A stretch of DNA of 64,000 nt from Tunturiibacter empetritectus (GCF_013410875.1 NZ_JACCCU010000001.1:2108001-2172000); one strand, 5' to 3'. Positions 14,559 through 22,789 are shown, counted from the stretch's first letter. Translations and numbers: made by a program. Notes: a model not told the origin generated them from the letters alone.

Positions 14559-15724
14559 AGGACTTCGATCTCTGCCTCTAGCGCGCCCGCAGACTTCATT
14601 GCCTGAAGGATCGAGATCACATCACGTGCTGAAGCTCCAATTGTCTGTAGGCTTCGAACCAGATCATCTACCGTAGCTCCCTGTTTTAACTCGATTCGGT
14701 TGACCGGCTTATCTTGAGCGTCGATTCTCGTCTGCTGCACGACCTGCGTCGTGCCACCTGAGGACAATGCGTTAGGTTGCGACACCTGAAACTCGCTCAC
14801 CACATTTACTGCTAATCCACCATGAAGGATAGACACCGGCTGCAGGACGACCGTTCCGCCAATAACTACCGTTCCTGTACGCTCGTTGACAACTACTTTC
14901 GCTCGAGGAAAGACAGGTACTTCTATTGACTCGACCTGAGCCAATAACGCTGGAATCTCTTCATCGGCGGCAACCAGCAAATCAATCCTTCGGCTATCGA
15001 GAACGTGCGCAGCAGGCCGTCCTAATGATTGATTGATTGCTAGTGCCATGGCTTCCGCGGTACGAAAGTCAGCTTCGTTCAACAGGAGCGAGAATTGCTT
15101 TTTTCCTTCAAGATCCAACGGAACCCCACGTTCTACCATCGCCCCAAAAGGTACTCTCGCAGTGTTGGGGTGATTGTATTGCTTTGAGTTCCCGTTCACA
15201 TTGATCGAATAGCCACCTACTACTAACGGTCCTTGTGCCTGGGCATATATCTTTCCATCCGATCCATAGAGAGGAGTCATTAGAAGTAGCCCCCCCTCGA
15301 GACTCCTTGCATCGCCTGCAGAAGAAACAGTTATGTCCAGCTTGGTGCCCGGCCGAGCAAAGGGGGGTAAGGTGGCCGCCACAAAAACTGCGGCAAGGTT
15401 TTGTACTCGAATCGCCGATGCTGGTACGCTTACTCCCATCCGCAGCAAAGTTGACGCTAATGTTTGTGCTGGAAAGGTTGTTTGCTGGCTGTCGCCGGTG
15501 CCTTGCAGCCCGACAACTATACCGTATCCAACTAATTGATTGTCACGAATACCTTCAATTGAAGAGATATCTTTAACGCGGGCCTGCCTTAATGCAGATG
15601 TAATTGAGTCTGAAGAAAGAGCACACGCAGACGAGATAACAAATAGCAAACATGAAAGAAAGGCCGAAAGTCCTCTGATCAGTTTCTTTGATTCTAATTT
15701 TTGGCGTTTCTTAACAATGTACAT
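14555..15724 (-). CDS. flgI: Flagellar P-ring protein
   Basis: The product (389 residues from ATG 15724) is a full-length FlgI: signal peptide in the first 35 residues, then the diagnostic VKDISSIEGIRDNQLVGYGI and VVGLQGTGDS motifs, FPAQTLASTLLRMGV, and a long conserved body ending in VISILQAMKSAGALEAEIEV. It forms the periplasmic bushing ring in the peptidoglycan layer. A GTG at 15736 overlapping the flgH stop is possible, but AGGA sits five bases before ATG 15724, which I prefer. The overlap with flgJ and near contact with flgH mark it as part of one transcript. Confidence 0.95.
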   Translation of the reverse strand: MYIVKKRQKLESKKLIRGLSAFLSCLLFVISSACALSSDSITSALRQARVKDISSIEGIRDNQLVGYGIVVGLQGTGDSQQTTFPAQTLASTLLRMGVSVPASAIRVQNLAAVFVAATLPPFARPGTKLDITVSSAGDARSLEGGLLLMTPLYGSDGKIYAQAQGPLVVGGYSINVNGNSKQYNHPNTARVPFGAMVERGVPLDLEGKKQFSLLLNEADFRTAEAMALAINQSLGRPAAHVLDSRRIDLLVAADEEIPALLAQVESIEVPVFPRAKVVVNERTGTVVIGGTVVLQPVSILHGGLAVNVVSEFQVSQPNALSSGGTTQVVQQTRIDAQDKPVNRIELKQGATVDDLVRSLQTIGASARDVISILQAMKSAGALEAEIEVL

Positions 15725-15735
15725 ACAATTCCTCA

Positions 15736-16575
15736 CTAAAAAATCAAAACCTTTTGTAGAAGACGAACTACGGGAATCTGACGGTGGGTGTAGTCATTGA
15801 TAATTCCCTTCCCACGTACTTCAAGCTCCAAACTAGAGATAGCTGTCGATAAAACTTGATTCTGTTGAGAAATATCCTCAGGACGGACAAGGCCCCGCAA
15901 AACAATTGTCTGTGTCTGCTGGCTGAACTCAACTTGCCGAGCTGCCTCAATAACAAGCATCCCATTTGAGAGCACCTCTATCACTTGTCCGCCAAATGTA
16001 GTGCTTAGACTCGAATTCGTTGCACTTGTCCCGGCCGCGTTAAGTCCAGACGAGGATGTTTGATTGATCAAATTCTGCAATGCGTTACTTGCATGAAGTG
16101 TACCGATGAGACCTGATATGGCGGAACTTGCATTCGATGCCCGTGAGTTCTTGACGGTGCCATCCGTCGAGGCCGCGAGGCTTTCAGAGACTACAACCGA
16201 AATCAGATCATGTGGTCGCATGGCCCGCACATCCGTATTGATGCGGGTCAGTCTTCCGCTATCTGTCCAGATGGATCCTGGCGCAGGCTGAATGTTGGAA
16301 TTTTCCGCCCGAACCCTCTCCAGATAGGAGGATAACGATGAGGCTGCCACATTCGGTTTGGGCTCAATCAGTTTATGGATCATTTCAGTCTGTGCATGCA
16401 ACGAGGGGAGCACCAGAAGCAACGGCAATATTGCTGCGATCGTCGACGCGAAGCGACTGCAACTTTTGTTTTCGAACAAAGTCCAAAACGATTGGCTTGT
16501 AAAGAGCGGGTCTCTACGGGATTCTGATTCGCGGATGAAGCTAAAAACCGAGCTGATCCTTAAAATTCGTCTCAT
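15736..16575 (-). CDS. flgH: Flagellar L-ring protein, without visible lipobox
   Basis: The 279-residue product has the FlgH core: GSIWTDSGRLTRINTDVRAM, PHDLISVVVSESLAAS, then FGGQVIEVLSNGMLVIEA, QTQTIVLRGLVRPEDIS and the closing SLELEVRGKGIINDYTH. FlgH forms the outer-membrane ring. Enteric FlgH is a lipoprotein, but here the hydrophobic signal core (about residues 43-60) ends in a SLHAQ site with no Cys, so signal peptidase I processing without a lipid anchor is expected. The first 40 residues ahead of the core look atypical, and a downstream non-ATG start may be used. The ATG overlaps the flgA stop by four bases. Confidence 0.92.
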   Translation of the reverse strand: MRRILRISSVFSFIRESESRRDPLFTSQSFWTLFENKSCSRFASTIAAILPLLLVLPSLHAQTEMIHKLIEPKPNVAASSLSSYLERVRAENSNIQPAPGSIWTDSGRLTRINTDVRAMRPHDLISVVVSESLAASTDGTVKNSRASNASSAISGLIGTLHASNALQNLINQTSSSGLNAAGTSATNSSLSTTFGGQVIEVLSNGMLVIEAARQVEFSQQTQTIVLRGLVRPEDISQQNQVLSTAISSLELEVRGKGIINDYTHRQIPVVRLLQKVLIF

Positions 16576-17111
16576 GGCTTCATCTCCACATTGGACGGCC
16601 CTCGAACAATACCGGAGTATTGTTCTGATACAGACTGATCGTCCGTGTTTTCGCGTAATAATCGAACTTTTATAACTTCTCCCAACCTGCCGTTCTCTTC
16701 CGAGATTCCGGTAACTTCAAGCCTCGAAAATAGATCTTGCCTACAAACCCGAACGACATCACCAGCATGAATTACTACGGATCCTAGAGTATTTTTGGCA
16801 TTCTCATGCCCTCTGAATTGTGCCGACAAAATCAAATTTTGCAATGGAAAAGCAAGGGCTGGCCAGTCTGGATGATCACAATGTATAACCATCGCCCAGG
16901 TCTGTCCTAGTATCAGGTCCGACTGAGTTCTCGCTATACGATAACCACCGCTTTCCAATATCGGAAATGAGAAACTTGTGGTGCCCGCAGCAATTGCAAC
17001 TGATGGCGTTTCATAACAGATTGCGGGAACTGTATTGGCAACGCTTATTCCGTGTAGCAAAAAGAAGAGGCTTTTGCCGGCTGTCTTGAATTCTGAAAAA
17101 ATGCTAATCAT
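16572..17111 (-). CDS. flgA: Flagella basal body P-ring formation protein FlgA (divergent)
   Basis: The 179-residue product begins with a signal-like hydrophobic stretch and ends with a SAF-like FlgA module: GSVVIHAGDVVRVCRQDLF, then VTGISEENGRLGEVIKVRLL and a final GIVRGPSNVEM. FlgA is the periplasmic chaperone for P-ring (FlgI) assembly. Identification rests on the C-terminal module plus position between flgG and flgH, the standard place; the N-terminal half is hard to align by eye. It is short relative to the roughly 220-residue enteric protein. Stop and start overlap by four bases with flgH. Confidence 0.78.
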   Translation of the reverse strand: MISIFSEFKTAGKSLFFLLHGISVANTVPAICYETPSVAIAAGTTSFSFPILESGGYRIARTQSDLILGQTWAMVIHCDHPDWPALAFPLQNLILSAQFRGHENAKNTLGSVVIHAGDVVRVCRQDLFSRLEVTGISEENGRLGEVIKVRLLRENTDDQSVSEQYSGIVRGPSNVEMKP

Positions 17112-17117
17112 GTCAAC

Positions 17118-17906
17118 CTACCGAACAAGACCGTTGATCTGCGAGTACATGTCGTCAGCGACATGTATTACTTTGGAGTTACTTTCGTAGGCGCGTTGTG
17201 CCAAGATCATTTGCACGAACTCCGCGACGACGTCAACGTTTGAGTTTTCTAGATACCCTTGCTGTAGTGTTCCTATTCCGCTGGTACCACCTGGGCTGTC
17301 AGTAATGGGATTTCCCGAAGCGGCCGTCTGCTGCAGCAAGTTGCTTCCGATAGAACTAAGCCCTCCAGGATTAGGAAAAGTTGCTAGTTGAATCGTGCCA
17401 AGTTGGGCGGCATTTGTCTGCCCGGGAAGCATCGCAGTTACGACTCCGTATTGAGAGATCGTTACCGCGCCGGCATTGGAAGGAATGGTGATTGCAGGTA
17501 AAACTGTGTCCCCATTCGAGGTTATGATTGTCCCCTGACTGCTCAAATGAAAGTTACCAGCGCGAGTGTAAGCAATAGTTCCATCAGGGAGAGAGATCTG
17601 GAAAAATCCCGCGCCTTGAATCTCAAGGTCGTATTGATTACCGGTATTATTGGGATCACCTTGCGTCATAATTACTTCACTTGCCGCCGTCTTCGTACCT
17701 AGACCGACCTGCAAGCCAGCGGAAAGAGTCTGCTGTGTCTCGGCAGATCCGGGAGTGATCAGGTTTTGGTAGATCATGTCTTCAAATTGCACTTGACGTT
17801 GTCTGAAACCCGCAGTTCCAGAATTCGCGAGATTGTTTGCGATAGTGTCCAGATTTGTTTGCTGGGCGCTCATTCCGCTTGCTGCTGTGTATAGTGCACG
17901 AATCAT
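17118..17906 (-). CDS. flgG: Flagellar distal rod protein
   Basis: The product (262 residues from ATG 17906) is the expected FlgG length and starts MIRALYTAASGMSAQQTNLD with TIANNLANSGTAGFRQRQV, the rod-protein N-terminal motif. It has the FlgG-type VGLGTKTAASEVIMTQGDP segment and the C-terminal axial motif YLENSNVDVVAEFVQMILAQ. An upstream in-frame extension to 18008 lacks the family pattern and GGAGCTTG lies just before 17906, which decides the start. It forms the distal rod and is exported without cleavage. Confidence 0.95.
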   Translation of the reverse strand: MIRALYTAASGMSAQQTNLDTIANNLANSGTAGFRQRQVQFEDMIYQNLITPGSAETQQTLSAGLQVGLGTKTAASEVIMTQGDPNNTGNQYDLEIQGAGFFQISLPDGTIAYTRAGNFHLSSQGTIITSNGDTVLPAITIPSNAGAVTISQYGVVTAMLPGQTNAAQLGTIQLATFPNPGGLSSIGSNLLQQTAASGNPITDSPGGTSGIGTLQQGYLENSNVDVVAEFVQMILAQRAYESNSKVIHVADDMYSQINGLVR

Positions 17907-17952
17907 TTCAAGCTCCTTGTTCTGTAGATGACTCAGAAATATGGGTCTCTCG

Positions 17953-18708
17953 TCAAACTCGGGGAAGATCCTCTGAGGCCGTTTTATCGAAATCGTTATT
18001 GAAGACACTCAACGCTTTTTGCATCATCTCCGCTTGCCGTTGCATCAACACGAGTTGCATCGTGCCGTGAACGGCGTCTTCATTGGCTCCCTCTACCGAG
18101 CCTTGTTCTACCGAGACGTTTGCAGCACTGGGCTTTGCCCCATTAGCGGAAAAGCGGTTGGAACCCTCAGCAGAGAGAACTGATCTATCTGCAAAATCGA
18201 AGGTTCCGACCTTACCTACAATTACGCTGCCGTCTGCTGTCGAAACCGAGATGCTGCCGTCGGGGGATACGTAGATGTTGCCCGTGGGGATGATGATGGG
18301 CTTGAGATTGGCGTCGAGCACTGGCTCTGCCTGGCTTGTCTGGAGCATTCCCTTGGGGGAGCGGGAGAAAGCTCCATCTCGTGTGTACCGGATGCCGTTG
18401 GAGGTCTGGATGGCGAAGAAGCCCTGCCCTTCGAGCGCCAGGTCGAGCGGATTGCCGGTGGCTTTCAGCTCTCCCTGTCCGAGATCGAGTCGGTTGCCAC
18501 CTAAGACTCCGAAGCCGTTAACGGACTGGCCGACCTGCGATGCTGTCTCGGGATCCTGGTCGATGCCGCCTGCAAGAACTCCACTGAAGTAATCGCGTTG
18601 GGCACGAAAGCCGGAGGTTCCGGCGTTGGCCAGATTGTTGGCCGCGGTGTCGAGTGCCTGCGTGCGTGCCAAGAGCCCTGTATATGCTGCGTAGAGTCCG
18701 CTGTCCAT
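17953..18708 (-). CDS. flgF: Flagellar proximal rod protein FlgF
   Basis: The 251-residue product begins MDSGLYAAYTGLLARTQALD with AANNLANAGTSGFRAQRDYF, has the LEGQGFFAIQTSNGIRYTRD beta-domain of rod proteins and ends with the axial C-terminal helix (VHGTMQLVLMQRQAEMMQKA). It is close to FlgG but has the FlgF pattern at the C-terminus. It is the first gene of the minus-strand flagellar unit; its promoter must lie in the 130 bases shared with the divergent cheY-like gene, where I do not see a clear sigma-54 or sigma-70 box on that strand. Confidence 0.88.
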   Translation of the reverse strand: MDSGLYAAYTGLLARTQALDTAANNLANAGTSGFRAQRDYFSGVLAGGIDQDPETASQVGQSVNGFGVLGGNRLDLGQGELKATGNPLDLALEGQGFFAIQTSNGIRYTRDGAFSRSPKGMLQTSQAEPVLDANLKPIIIPTGNIYVSPDGSISVSTADGSVIVGKVGTFDFADRSVLSAEGSNRFSANGAKPSAANVSVEQGSVEGANEDAVHGTMQLVLMQRQAEMMQKALSVFNNDFDKTASEDLPRV

Positions 18709-18778
18709 GCCACGAGCTTATGCAGTTCGGTGGCCGAAGTTGGAGAGGAGATAGTTAGAAAACGCTAACGGCGTTCAT

Positions 18779-18805
18779 TCAAGGTTGCTGTTGATCTGCC
18801 GATAC
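18779..18805 (+). promoter_or_regulatory. Sigma-28-type promoter of the cheY-like gene
   Basis: TCAAGGTT (18779-18786), 11 bases, then GCCGATAC (18798-18805): six of eight and seven of eight against the FliA consensus with exact spacing. It points away from flgF and lies 35 bases before the GTG start at 18840. Confidence 0.8.
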
Positions 18806-18839
18806 AGTAGTTAGACCAGAAGATGTGTTGGGAGGGTCG

Positions 18840-19226
18840 GTGCGAGCTCTAATTATTGATGATTCGGCAGTGATGAGGAAGGTTATCGAGCGAGCGTTGC
18901 GGCAGGCAGGCCTCGAACTGAGCGAGGTATTGCAGGCTTCGAATGGGGAGGAGGCGTTGCAGACTCTTCGTGACAATCAAGGTTCGGGTGGGCTGTCGTT
19001 GATCCTGAGTGACATCAATATGCCGGTGATGGATGGGCTGCAGTTTCTGGAGGCTCGGAAGCAGGAGAATCTCGCGCACGGCGTTCCGGTGGTGATGATT
19101 ACGACGGAGGGCAATGAGAGCTTCGTGCTGAGGGCGATCGCTGCGGGGGCGCAAGGCTATATCTGCAAGCCGTTCACTGCCGAGCAGGTCAAGGCGCGGG
19201 TTCTTCCTCTGTTGCGTGTGGCGTGA
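18840..19226 (+). CDS. CheY-like single-domain response regulator
   Basis: The 128-residue product is one receiver domain with all key residues: IIDDSAVMRK (acidic pair), LILSDINMPVMDG (phospho-acceptor Asp), VVMITTEG (Thr switch) and CKPFTAEQ (Lys). With no output domain it resembles CheY, which binds the flagellar switch. GTG 18840 has GGGAGG four bases upstream and is preferred over GTG 18825. The sigma-28-type promoter supports a motility role, and the next gene encodes a CheX-like protein that could dephosphorylate it. Naming it cheY itself would need a wider view of other CheY copies. Confidence 0.88.
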   Translation: MRALIIDDSAVMRKVIERALRQAGLELSEVLQASNGEEALQTLRDNQGSGGLSLILSDINMPVMDGLQFLEARKQENLAHGVPVVMITTEGNESFVLRAIAAGAQGYICKPFTAEQVKARVLPLLRVA

Positions 19227-19400
19227 GCGATTCTGTTGCTGCTCGTGCGGGTTGAGCCTTTCGGTTGGAACCTGGTTCGTTGAGATGAGTTGGAGCTTTG
19301 CTGATTGCATCGCTTCGATCTTGATTTGTTGGTTGGTCGGTTGGTTGAGAGTTGCTTGAGTGATTGCGGAACATAAACCTGGAGCGGGAAGAGGACGATT

Positions 19401-19853
19401 GTGTCAAATACGCAGGATGAGGCAGTGACTCGGCTGGATTCGGCTGTCGCAGAGGTTTTTGAGACGATGCTGGAGCGCAGTTGCGATCCCTTGGAGGGTG
19501 AGGTCGACACGGTGGAGGGGCGGATCGTGGCGAGGATTCAGTTTACTGGTGCGGTGGACGGGGAGTGCCTGTTGTATGCGAGTCAGGCTACGGCGTCGGT
19601 GACTGCGGAGGCTCTGCTGGGGACGCCGTCCGAGCCGCACGATCCGATGGTGGACGATGCGATCGGGGAGCTTTGCAATATGATCGCCGGCGGATGGAAG
19701 AGCAAGCTTGCCTCTCCGGACTCCAACTGCACGATCTCGACCCCTGCCGTCACTCGGAATGGACTTGAGGGCTATCAGGCGAGGTTCGGGACCAAGTTTA
19801 GCCGGAAGTATTCTTTTCAGGGGAATGTGTTCGGCGTCGTACTTGCGTTCTAG
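19401..19853 (+). CDS. CheX-like chemotaxis phosphatase domain protein
   Basis: The 150-residue product has the CheC/CheX phosphatase signature in DAIGELCNMIAGGWKSKL (Glu and Asn separated by two residues, about 93-97), the motif that catalyses CheY-P dephosphorylation. Beta strands on both sides (GRIVARIQFTGAVDGECLLY; FSRKYSFQGNVFGVVLAF) complete the CheX-type domain. A single ExxN motif is typical of CheX and not of CheC, which has two. GTG 19401 follows GAGGA. It lies 175 bases behind the CheY-like gene on the same strand, so the two probably form a response regulator and its phosphatase. Confidence 0.8.
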   Translation: MSNTQDEAVTRLDSAVAEVFETMLERSCDPLEGEVDTVEGRIVARIQFTGAVDGECLLYASQATASVTAEALLGTPSEPHDPMVDDAIGELCNMIAGGWKSKLASPDSNCTISTPAVTRNGLEGYQARFGTKFSRKYSFQGNVFGVVLAF

Positions 19854-20292
19854 TAAGGGCCCCCCCTATTACCCGCGCGTAAGTCTATTCTTTGTAACGA
19901 CTTACGCGGAATAGGTCTCCGCAAAATATTCATTCCAAACAGGTTGCTTGCAGATTCGTGATGGCAAAGGGCTTACGGAGAATCTGCGGTGATGGTAACC
20001 ACGGCGAATGCAAGGGAGACGCAGAAATGCAAATGCGGGGTTTCTCCGCGGCGCGGACCACGATAAGACTGTGGTTCGTTTTGGTCGAAATAACGGTTCT
20101 TTTGCGACTTTTTGCGGATAGATCTCTGTATTCAGTATAGCTGGTGGTACGTAACTAATGTGCCATGCGGATCTGTCTGATGGAAAGGCACTTAGCCTCG
20201 TGTGGGGCTTGACAGGATTTTGCTGAGAGCAATGGCGGTGAGGGACAAGGCGTTAACGATCTGCATTTGGCAGGAGTGGGGAAGATTCTGGG
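19854..20292. other. Intergenic region with a 10-bp inverted repeat
   Basis: About 440 bases between the cheX-like gene and the TetR operon promoter. A perfect inverted repeat CGCGTAAGTC (19876-19885) / GACTTACGCG (19899-19908) with a 13-base spacer lies 23 bases behind the cheX-like stop. It lacks a U-tract, so it is either a weak terminator or a protein-binding site. The remainder is mixed, with short frames only and no feature I can support. Confidence 0.5.
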
Positions 20293-20321
20293 TTGACAGC
20301 ATACCAACTGGTTGGTATTTT
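20293..20321 (+). promoter_or_regulatory. Promoter with embedded palindromic operator for the TetR operon
   Basis: TTGACA (20293-20298) and TATTTT (20316-20321) are 17 bases apart. Inside the spacer and -10 box is ATACCAAC-TG-GTTGGTAT (20301-20318), an 8-bp inverted repeat. This is the standard layout for TetR autorepression: a bound dimer would exclude RNA polymerase. The TetR gene starts 24 bases after the -10 box. Confidence 0.85.
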
Positions 20322-20344
20322 ATTTCAATCAGAGACCTCTTCTC

Positions 20345-20968
20345 ATGATCGATATCCAGCACGAATCGAAGACGAAGTTCCTGGATGCGGCAATGCACGT
20401 GATTCGCGTGAAGGGTTACACCGCTACGCGCATTGAAGATGTCTGCGAAGAGGCAGGCCTGACCAAGGGAAGCTTCTTTCACCACTTCAAGAGCAAGGAA
20501 GAGTTGGCTACGGCTGCGGCGGATCACTGGAGCGAGGTTACGAGCGGGTTGTTTGCGTATGCTCCGTATCGCGAGCTTTCCGATCCGCTGGATCGTGTTC
20601 TTGCCTATGTGGACTTCCGCAAGGCGATCCTGCTGGGAAGACCGCTGTGTGACTTTACGTGCCTGGTGGGTACGATGGTGCAGGAGGTGTACGACACCAA
20701 TCCTCTGATACGAGAGGCGTGCAACCGGAGCATCAGCGAGCATGCGGCGACTGTGGAGGCGGACATCGCGGAGGCTATGCAGAGGCATGGCATGGAGGTG
20801 GAGTGGACTGCGCAGAGTCTGGCACTTTACATACAAGCGACGCTGCAAGGAGCGTTCGTCCTTGCCAAGGCCAAGAGTGGCCCCGAGATTGCACTCTCCT
20901 GTATCGATCATTTACACCGGTATATTGAGATGTTGTTTCTCAATCGATTCCAGGAGAGCACTTCATGA
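20345..20968 (+). CDS. TetR/AcrR family transcriptional regulator
   Basis: The 207-residue product has the TetR N-terminal helix-turn-helix (KFLDAAMHVIRVKGYTATRI, EDVCEEAGLTKGSFFHHFKS, about residues 10-50) and an all-helical ligand domain with a Cys-containing loop (LLGRPLCDFTCLVGTMVQEV) that might sense electrophiles. It should repress its own operon through the palindrome in its promoter. ATG 20345 is used; an upstream frame start at 20312 would lie inside the promoter. It overlaps the next gene by four bases (ATGA), so regulator and GyrI-like protein are co-translated. Confidence 0.92.
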   Translation: MIDIQHESKTKFLDAAMHVIRVKGYTATRIEDVCEEAGLTKGSFFHHFKSKEELATAAADHWSEVTSGLFAYAPYRELSDPLDRVLAYVDFRKAILLGRPLCDFTCLVGTMVQEVYDTNPLIREACNRSISEHAATVEADIAEAMQRHGMEVEWTAQSLALYIQATLQGAFVLAKAKSGPEIALSCIDHLHRYIEMLFLNRFQESTS

Positions 20969-21477
20969 CAGAGGTTCCACAGCAGGGAGTTAAGACAGTT
21001 TCTGATGGGTTGGAATCGCCGCGGTTTGAAGACGGAAGGCCGATGTTGCTGGCTGGACTGCGGGGTGAGTACACGATGGCGACGATGCCAGAGATTCCGG
21101 CGCTGTGGCAGCGTTTTGCTGCTTACCTGGGCAAGATCCCCGGACAGATTGGAAGGGTGGCTTACGGGATTTGTTTTCCTTCGTCGGATGGTTTTGGCTA
21201 CATGGCGGGTGTCGAGGTACAGAGTGCGGAGGGTCTGCCTGAAGGGTTCAGCGTGGTGACGATGCCGGTAGAGCGATATGCGGTGTTCACGCACAGGGGC
21301 CATGTGTCGAAGCTGGCGGAGACCTGCCGCGCGATTGAGCATGAGTGGCTGCCAAGGTCCCAATACTCGTTCGCGTTGGGGACGCCAGGGGCACCGGGTT
21401 TCTTCGAACGCTATGGCGAGAGCTTTGATCCGAAGATCGGCGCTGGGGATGTTGAGGTGTGGGTGCCGATTCGTTAG
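20965..21477 (+). CDS. GyrI-like small-molecule-binding domain protein
   Basis: The 170-residue product belongs to the GyrI-like/AraC effector-binding fold: RPMLLAGLRGEYTMATMPEI at the start, a VAYGICFPSSDGFGYMAGVE strand pair, GFSVVTMPVERYAVFTHRGH, and the closing GDVEVWVPIR with the family's acidic residue and W. Standalone members bind small hydrophobic or cationic molecules, and some hydrolyse or sequester them. There is no DNA-binding domain, so it is not an AraC regulator. It overlaps the TetR gene by four bases, implying that the inducer of the operon may be its ligand. A second protein of this fold is two genes downstream. Confidence 0.85.
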   Translation: MTEVPQQGVKTVSDGLESPRFEDGRPMLLAGLRGEYTMATMPEIPALWQRFAAYLGKIPGQIGRVAYGICFPSSDGFGYMAGVEVQSAEGLPEGFSVVTMPVERYAVFTHRGHVSKLAETCRAIEHEWLPRSQYSFALGTPGAPGFFERYGESFDPKIGAGDVEVWVPIR

Positions 21478-21541
21478 GACTGACGTTTGCTTTTGAAGGT
21501 GCAGCAATGGGCCGTGCAGCTAACTAGAGAGGAGAACCACG

Positions 21542-21997
21542 ATGGCGACAGCGACGATGCAGACCGATGTTTCGAAGGATGAGGCTGAAGTTCTGGCGGT
21601 GATCGATCAACTCCGCAAGATGAATCATGAGAAAGATGCTGCCGGATTTGCAGCGTTGTTCGCGGCGGATGTGGCCGACTACAATCTGGCTCCGCCGCTC
21701 TCTCATCGTGGAATCGATCTCCGCGAGAAGCAGGCGTGGTTTGATTCCTGGGATGGGCCGGTGGAGGTGGAAGCGCGCGATTTTGAGGTGACGGTCAGCG
21801 GCGATGTTGCGTTCTGCCATGGCTTTATGCACATGAACGCGACCTCCAAAACAGCAGCGCGACTGGTGAGCTTCTGGATGCGTTCTACTCTTCAGTTGAA
21901 GAGAGAGGCTGGTCAGTGGAGGATCACACACTCCCATACGTCGGTGCCGTTTTATATGGATGGCAGTCTGCGGCCGGCATTCGATCTTCAACCGTAA
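21542..21997 (+). CDS. NTF2/SnoaL-like fold protein
   Basis: The 151-residue product is a single NTF2-like cone: DEAEVLAVIDQLRKMNHEKD helix, then AALFAADVADYNLAPPLSHR with the usual loop, and the strand series ARDFEVTVSGDVAFCHGFMH, RLVSFWMRSTLQLKREAGQW, RITHSHTSVPFYM. Family members are small isomerases, dehydratases or ligand binders; those ending in WRITHSHTSVPF are common stand-alone proteins with no known substrate. GGAGAACCACG lies right before ATG 21542. It sits between two GyrI-like genes in the TetR operon, so it likely acts on the same compound. Confidence 0.85.
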   Translation: MATATMQTDVSKDEAEVLAVIDQLRKMNHEKDAAGFAALFAADVADYNLAPPLSHRGIDLREKQAWFDSWDGPVEVEARDFEVTVSGDVAFCHGFMHMNATSKTAARLVSFWMRSTLQLKREAGQWRITHSHTSVPFYMDGSLRPAFDLQP

Positions 21998-22062
21998 ACG
22001 ATGCATTGAAGCAAACAACCGAGTTGAAGAGTCTAGATGATTCGGGTCGCAGGGAGACAACA

Positions 22063-22527
22063 TTGATCGATACTCCACAGATCGTTGAGACCGTTACGCT
22101 GCCGATGGCCTTTCTTCCTCTCAAGGTTCCGGCGTCGGAGATACGAAAGATTATGATTCCCGGGTTGAACGAGGTGAAGGCCGCGGTTGCCGCACAAGGG
22201 ATTGCCGAGGCCGGACCCTGGTTTACTCACCATCTGAGGAAGCCGAAGGACACGTTTGACTTCGAGATTTGCGTGCCGGTTGCTACGCCGATTGTGACTG
22301 CGGGCCGGGTGCAGGCTGGAGCGTGGCCTGCGATGAAGCTGGTGAGGACGGTCTACCACGGGGACTACTCGGGGCTTGGCGGGGGATGGGGTGAATTTGA
22401 GGCCTGGATTGCGAAGAGTGGGTATAAGACTGCAGACGATCTATGGGAGCGATATCTTACCGGCATGGAGGCTGGTCCGGACCCGGCTAACTGGCGGACG
22501 GAGTTGAGTCGGCCGCAGATTGCGTAG
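22063..22527 (+). CDS. Second GyrI-like small-molecule-binding domain protein
   Basis: From TTG 22063 (GGGAG seven bases upstream) the product has 154 residues: IVETVTLPMAFLPLKVPASE, GIAEAGPWFTHHLRKPKDTF, FDFEICVPVATPIVTAGRVQ, MKLVRTVYHGDYSGLGGGWG, and a C-terminal TELSRPQIA. This is the GyrI-like fold but different in detail from the first copy at 20965, so the two are not a recent duplication. The frame stays open upstream into the NTF2-like gene, but that part shows no family similarity. It is the last gene before a strong bidirectional terminator, closing the four-gene operon. Confidence 0.8.
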   Translation: MIDTPQIVETVTLPMAFLPLKVPASEIRKIMIPGLNEVKAAVAAQGIAEAGPWFTHHLRKPKDTFDFEICVPVATPIVTAGRVQAGAWPAMKLVRTVYHGDYSGLGGGWGEFEAWIAKSGYKTADDLWERYLTGMEAGPDPANWRTELSRPQIA

Positions 22528-22716
22528 GAATAAAACGTAGCGAATGTTGATACAAATACGGGGATCCTTCACTCCGTTGGGATGACGACTTAAGAGGTAA
22601 GTGGAAATGGTACGAACGATTTGGGCAGAATGGGATTCGTCGGGATCCTTCCCTTCGACTTCGCTCAGGGGCAGGATGACAGCAAAGTTCTAATACGGGC
22701 TTCGCAACTCGACCGC

Positions 22717-22760
22717 GCAAAAAAACCCGGTCCGCTGGATGCGGAGGCCGGGCTTTTTGC
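22717..22760. terminator. Bidirectional terminator between the TetR operon and the next minus-strand gene
   Basis: GC-AAAAAAA-CCCGG (22717-22730) pairs with CCGGG-C-TTTTT-GC (22748-22760), with an inner CCGC/GCGG stem. A-run and T-run on opposite sides make it work in both directions, serving the convergent genes that end at 22527 and 22790. The stretch before it contains two GGGATCCTTC-type repeat pieces (22561-22585 and 22640-22681). Confidence 0.85.
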
Positions 22761-22789
22761 GAGTCGCTTATTTTGCAGATCGTGAGGGA

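Noticed and set aside
18721..18778. GTTAG-AAAACG-CTAAC inverted repeat near flgF as an operator
   Set aside because: Arms are only five bases long and position fits no promoter element that I can identify.
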